From assembly GCF_003992015.1 (NCBI RefSeq), contig NZ_RQVK01000009.1, positions 1-64,000 on the forward strand: 64,000 bases of DNA, written 5' to 3'. The notes below the pieces were generated by a model, which ran no database searches, was not told the origin of the DNA, and worked only from the letters and a program-made list of their open reading frames with translations. The position numbers and the translations under genes were made by a program. The DNA comes from Veillonella sp. VA137. Its GTDB lineage: Bacteria; Bacillota; Negativicutes; Veillonellales; Veillonellaceae. Positions 60,784 through 64,000 of the stretch are shown here, one piece after another. The first letter of the stretch is position 1; each line of letters starts with the position of its first letter.

Positions 60784-62136
60784 ATGTCAGGAAGGATACC
60801 ACCGCACAGTATAGAGGCAGAACGAGCCGTACTAGGAGCGATTTTGCTTAATAAAGATGCCTTTGATGCAGTCAGCTCTATTGTAAAAGCAGAAGATTTC
60901 TATAGCGATAATCATCGTGTCATTTATGAAGCGCTCGTAAGCATTGTAGGGAAAAATCAACGTGCAGACTATGTGTTATTATCGGAAGAGTTGAAAAAGT
61001 CTCAGAAGTTAGAGGCTGTAGGGGGGATTCTGTACCTTACGAATTTGACCACAGATATTGTAGATGCGTACAACGTAGAAGATCATGCAAAAATTGTAAG
61101 AGATAAAGCTCATTTGCGTAAATTAATCCATGTGGCAAATGCAGTGGAATCCATGGCTTATCGAGAAGAAGAAGAGACGGAAGATATCGTTAATCGAGCA
61201 GAACAAATGGTTCTCGATGTGAGTGGTACCACCAAAGGAGAGTCTTCTTTTAGTGCTATGCGGGACGTAGTCTATGAAACCATTGATCGCATCAATGAAC
61301 TACAACGACATAAAGGGATATTGACGGGCGTATCAACAGGGTTTAAGGATTTAGATAACTTGACCAGTGGCTTACAAAAATCGGATTTAATTTTAGTAGC
61401 TGCTCGTCCTTCTATGGGTAAAACAGCATTTACCTTGAACATTGCTCAAAATGTAGCGATGAAATCAAAGAAAAATGTAGCCTTTTTCTCCCTAGAAATG
61501 TCTAAGACACAACTGGTAGCCCGTGTGTTGGCAGCGGTAGCTGGAATTAACTCCGGTCGTATCCGGAACGGTCAGCTTAGCCAAGAAGACTGGGGAAAAG
61601 CCATTAATGCTTTGAATGATTTAGCAGAAGCACCTTTATATATTGATGATACTTCAGGTTTGACGCCGCAATTAATGAAGAAAAAGTTGCGCCGTTTAAT
61701 TCAAGAACATGGGGAACTAGGCCTTGTAGTAGTGGACTATATTCAGCTCATGGAAAATGGCGGTAAAAAAATGGCGGATAATCGTCAACAAGAGGTATCG
61801 GCGATTTCTCGACAATTAAAAATTATGGCTCGAGAATTTAATGTACCGTTGATTGCCTTGTCGCAGTTAAGTCGTGGTGTGGAAAGCCGAGCCGATAAAA
61901 CGCCGATGTTAAGTGATTTGCGTGAATCTGGCTCTCTAGAACAAGATGCGGATATCGTTGCTTTCTTGAACCGTGAAAACTATCAAGATACAGAAGATAC
62001 TAGTGATGGTGTAGAAACACAAGTTATTATCCGTAAGCATCGTAATGGTGAGTTAGGAATTGTAAAATTGTGGTTTGAAGGGGCATACACGAGATTTAGA
62101 GATTTGGCATATCGCGAAGATGATCCTGGTATGTAA
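60784..62136 (+). CDS. dnaB: Replicative DNA helicase DnaB
   Basis: Hexameric 5'-3' helicase at the replication fork, 450 residues. The N-terminal domain (PPHSIEAERAVLGAILLN) is joined by a linker to the RecA-like motor: Walker A AARPSMGKTAFTLN near 205, EMSKTQLVARVLA, Walker B GLVVVDYIQLM, then SDLRESGSLEQDADIV. No intein is present. ATG at 60784 gives the family N terminus, behind GGGAGA; a GTG six codons upstream is an alternative. Confidence 0.96.
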   Translation: MSGRIPPHSIEAERAVLGAILLNKDAFDAVSSIVKAEDFYSDNHRVIYEALVSIVGKNQRADYVLLSEELKKSQKLEAVGGILYLTNLTTDIVDAYNVEDHAKIVRDKAHLRKLIHVANAVESMAYREEEETEDIVNRAEQMVLDVSGTTKGESSFSAMRDVVYETIDRINELQRHKGILTGVSTGFKDLDNLTSGLQKSDLILVAARPSMGKTAFTLNIAQNVAMKSKKNVAFFSLEMSKTQLVARVLAAVAGINSGRIRNGQLSQEDWGKAINALNDLAEAPLYIDDTSGLTPQLMKKKLRRLIQEHGELGLVVVDYIQLMENGGKKMADNRQQEVSAISRQLKIMAREFNVPLIALSQLSRGVESRADKTPMLSDLRESGSLEQDADIVAFLNRENYQDTEDTSDGVETQVIIRKHRNGELGIVKLWFEGAYTRFRDLAYREDDPGM

Positions 62137-62150
62137 TGAGAGGAGCGACA

Positions 62151-63314
62151 ATGAAACAGACTTGGAAACGTATGCTGTGTGCAGCAGTGTTAACTATGGG
62201 GATTGCATCTACAGGAATACTTACAGTAGAAGCTCATGGATTGTGGGAGACTCTTGGTAAAAGTGTATTAGGAGGTATTTCTGTGCATCAACATTTGAGT
62301 GATCTAGACAATACAGAGCAAGGTCAACAAGAGATGCTGGAAAAAACAAAAGACCGTACAGGTGTGTATGATAATTATGCTTATCAAATGCGGGCGAAGC
62401 GTATTGTGGATGAACTTTCAAAATCACCTCATGTGAAACGCAGTTATGTGGTGTACGTTAACCCAGATGAAGATTTCAATGCCTTCATGACCTTTGGACG
62501 TGTTATGTCTATTAACAAAGGGGCTATGGATTTACTAGATGATGATGCGCTGGCCTATGTTATTGGTCATGAATTGAGTCATGGAGAGCACAAAGATCTA
62601 GTGAATGGAGCTAAGAAAAGCAGTATTTTGTCTACAGTAATTGGGGCAGCTACGTTTAACTCTGGAGATTTAGGTCAAATTGCAGCGGGACTGACTGGAA
62701 AATATTTAGATAGTCAAGTGTTCACTATGTCTCAAGAGAAACATGCTGATGAACTAGGTTTTAGCATCTTAGCAGATTCTTCATATAATGTAGGTGGTGC
62801 CGCCCTTGCCATGGAAGTTATCAAAAATAAATATGGCGACACCTACCGTGAGGGATTTGGTAAAATTTTAAATCCTAACGACCATCCAAAAACATCGCAA
62901 CGGGTATTGGACAATTTGCAACGCTTAAACGCGTACTCTGAAAATCATGTGAAAGTAGAACAACAAACAGTATTTATCAATGGTAAGCCTGTCTATGAAG
63001 GCACGGCAAAAGGTAATTATACAGCGCCAATGCGAGCTTACTTAGTGGCTGGTAAATTGGCTAGATTGTATCACGATCATGCCATTGGCGGTGCTCGTGT
63101 AGATGGATCTACCGTAGCGATTGGAACGACTAATATCGTGACTATGCCAACCTATGATGCGGCCTTTGAAATAGCAAAACAAATGAATGCAGCTATTAGT
63201 GATGAGTCAGGTGTTGTAGCAGATAAAAAAGCAGATAATAATAAGAAAGACAAAAAAGATAAAAAAGACAAAAAAGACAAAAAAGATAAAAAGGATAAAA
63301 AAGAATCAAAATAG
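62151..63314 (+). CDS. Secreted M48-family metalloprotease with a KKD-repeat tail
   Basis: Zinc metallopeptidase of 387 residues, exported by a signal peptide (about 1-29, MKQTWKRMLCAAVLTMGIAS then EAHG). The active site is HELSH at 140-144, inside YVIGHELSHGEHKD, with the third ligand expected in QEKHADELGF near 200. The layout resembles periplasmic BepA/YfgC or LoiP-like M48 proteases but without TPR repeats. The C terminus ends in about seven KKD/KDK units encoded by 9-bp tandem repeats, a strongly basic and acidic tail of unknown use. ATG 62151 follows AGAGGAG; the gene starts 15 bp after dnaB ends and may be co-transcribed. Confidence 0.9.
   Translation: MKQTWKRMLCAAVLTMGIASTGILTVEAHGLWETLGKSVLGGISVHQHLSDLDNTEQGQQEMLEKTKDRTGVYDNYAYQMRAKRIVDELSKSPHVKRSYVVYVNPDEDFNAFMTFGRVMSINKGAMDLLDDDALAYVIGHELSHGEHKDLVNGAKKSSILSTVIGAATFNSGDLGQIAAGLTGKYLDSQVFTMSQEKHADELGFSILADSSYNVGGAALAMEVIKNKYGDTYREGFGKILNPNDHPKTSQRVLDNLQRLNAYSENHVKVEQQTVFINGKPVYEGTAKGNYTAPMRAYLVAGKLARLYHDHAIGGARVDGSTVAIGTTNIVTMPTYDAAFEIAKQMNAAISDESGVVADKKADNNKKDKKDKKDKKDKKDKKDKKESK
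63241..63305 (+). repeat. 9-bp tandem repeats encoding Lys-Lys-Asp
   Basis: About seven units of the form AAAAAAGAC or AAAAAAGAT at the 3' end of the protease gene. Changes in copy number keep the reading frame. Confidence 0.85.
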
Positions 63315-63728
63315 TGAAAATAATAAGGATACATACAACTAACCGTTATAGTAGACTATACAACATCTCCGCATTATCGATGGATATCGATAGAGAAGGA
63401 CGATAAATATAGATATTCTTTTATGGAATTCGATATAGAAGCATAGGAAAATGAAGTTATGATGAAGAAGGAAGATGAGGTATAACTAAAAGTAATGATT
63501 GGTTTACCCTCTGAAATAGCTACTTTTTAAGAAAAATATTAATAAAAACAATTAATTTATCTCTTAACTATGCATATATGATAAGGTTAAAATGCTGATA
63601 AATAGGGGATTTCTATTCCATGTGGTGTACATGTGTGCTATAATTTACGTATCAAGAGTCGTGACCACCTATAGAGGAGTACAGGCGATGTCACACATAT
63701 TTTTTAGTTAGGGAAAGAGGTTTTAACG
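63315..63728. other. Intergenic region before the Ldh_2-family gene
   Basis: AT-rich, with no ORF. It contains an extended -10 (TGCTATAAT, 63636-63644) and a leader of about 78 nt in which GTGAC (63661) can pair with GTCAC (63690), enclosing CCTATAGAGG; ATTTTTTAG follows, so an attenuator is possible. No terminator for the protease gene is evident. Confidence 0.45.
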
Positions 63729-64000
63729 ATGGGAAATTTTGTTTACATCCAAGAAGAAAAACTTAACGCATTCTGTCAAGACGCATTTGAAGGATTTGGC
63801 TTCAGTCCTGAAGAAGCTAGCATCATTAAAGACGTATTGATGATGTCCGACATGTACGGTATCCAATCCCATGGTATGCAACGTGTAGTTCGTTACCACA
63901 AAGGTATTGAAAAAGGTCTTATCGACATTAAAGCAAAACCAGAAGTAGTATTCGAAACTCCAGTGTCCGCAGTTGTTGAAGGCCATGATGCAATGGGTCA
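63729..64000 (+). CDS. Malate/L-lactate dehydrogenase family (Ldh_2) oxidoreductase, 5' part
   Basis: First 90 residues of an NAD(P)-dependent 2-hydroxyacid dehydrogenase of the Ldh_2 family (relatives: malate, ureidoglycolate and sulfolactate dehydrogenases); the gene runs off the window. The N-terminal helical region includes GFSPEEASIIKDVLMMSDMY and GIQSHGMQRVVRY, which contains the conserved S-H-G-x-x-R motif. The ATG follows AAAGAGG with 8 bp spacing. In a lactate or malate fermenter it could interconvert malate or lactate with the oxoacid; the substrate cannot be set from this fragment. Confidence 0.88.
   Translation, partial: MGNFVYIQEEKLNAFCQDAFEGFGFSPEEASIIKDVLMMSDMYGIQSHGMQRVVRYHKGIEKGLIDIKAKPEVVFETPVSAVVEGHDAMG

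Noticed and set aside
63655..63700. ZTP riboswitch, because of GTCGTGAC in the leader
   Set aside because: The rest of the ZTP consensus, including the CCGCCTGGGC block, is missing, and the gene is not a folate or purine gene.

Overview
The window looks like a chromosomal segment of a Negativicutes bacterium, most likely Veillonella or a close relative (inferred from gene content; no rRNA is present). Gene order is Firmicute: ffs-dnaX-ybaB-recR-bofA, and yybS-gdpP-rplI-dnaB, with AddAB instead of RecBCD. The envelope is diderm: a trimeric autotransporter, proteins with SLH domains, and diaminopimelate synthesis. A lutABC lactate-oxidation operon and ornithine decarboxylase/PotE fit lactate-fermenting veillonellae, whose peptidoglycan carries polyamines.

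Layout. 0-9.3 kb: two tandem purine permeases (minus strand), an Rrf2 and a MarR regulator, an MFS transporter, guanine deaminase and a two-component system. 9.5-13.4 kb: an ECF S component overlapping a probable alpha-ribazole kinase, an SLH-like coiled-coil protein, a GNAT enzyme, and a preQ1 riboswitch controlling queT-queF. 13.5-20.8 kb: addB-addA. 21-31 kb: alanine/sodium symporter, PotE, trimeric autotransporter, MscL, a DeoR regulator, DapF and an SLH protein. 31-37 kb: lutABC, MscS, a YwlG-like protein and a DUF3290/DUF421 pair. 37.3-37.8 kb: a compact Fst-like type I toxin-antitoxin locus followed by the SRP RNA. 37.8-47.8 kb: dnaX, ybaB, recR, bofA, a helicase with an embedded exonuclease domain, purA and ornithine decarboxylase. 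48-54.8 kb: CDF transporter, DedA, ArnT-like transferase, UDG-like protein, a 0.4-kb array of direct and inverted repeats, and a minus-strand operon of an ECF S component, bioW and bioF behind a likely BirA operator. 55-63.3 kb: RNase J behind a long structured leader, then yybS-gdpP-rplI-dnaB and an M48 protease. The window ends inside an Ldh_2-family dehydrogenase.

The strongest new-looking system is at 37310-37575. A 38-residue Fst/Ldr-like membrane peptide has its Shine-Dalgarno sequence closed in a hairpin. A convergent RNA of about 70 nt shares a bidirectional terminator with it and carries two direct-repeat blocks that make it complementary to the toxin start region. Other candidates are a three-way-junction leader before purA, the helicase-exonuclease fusion, a possible pimelate or biotin-related ECF component, a coiled-coil tail beyond the autotransporter anchor, and a family of near-identical hairpin terminators.
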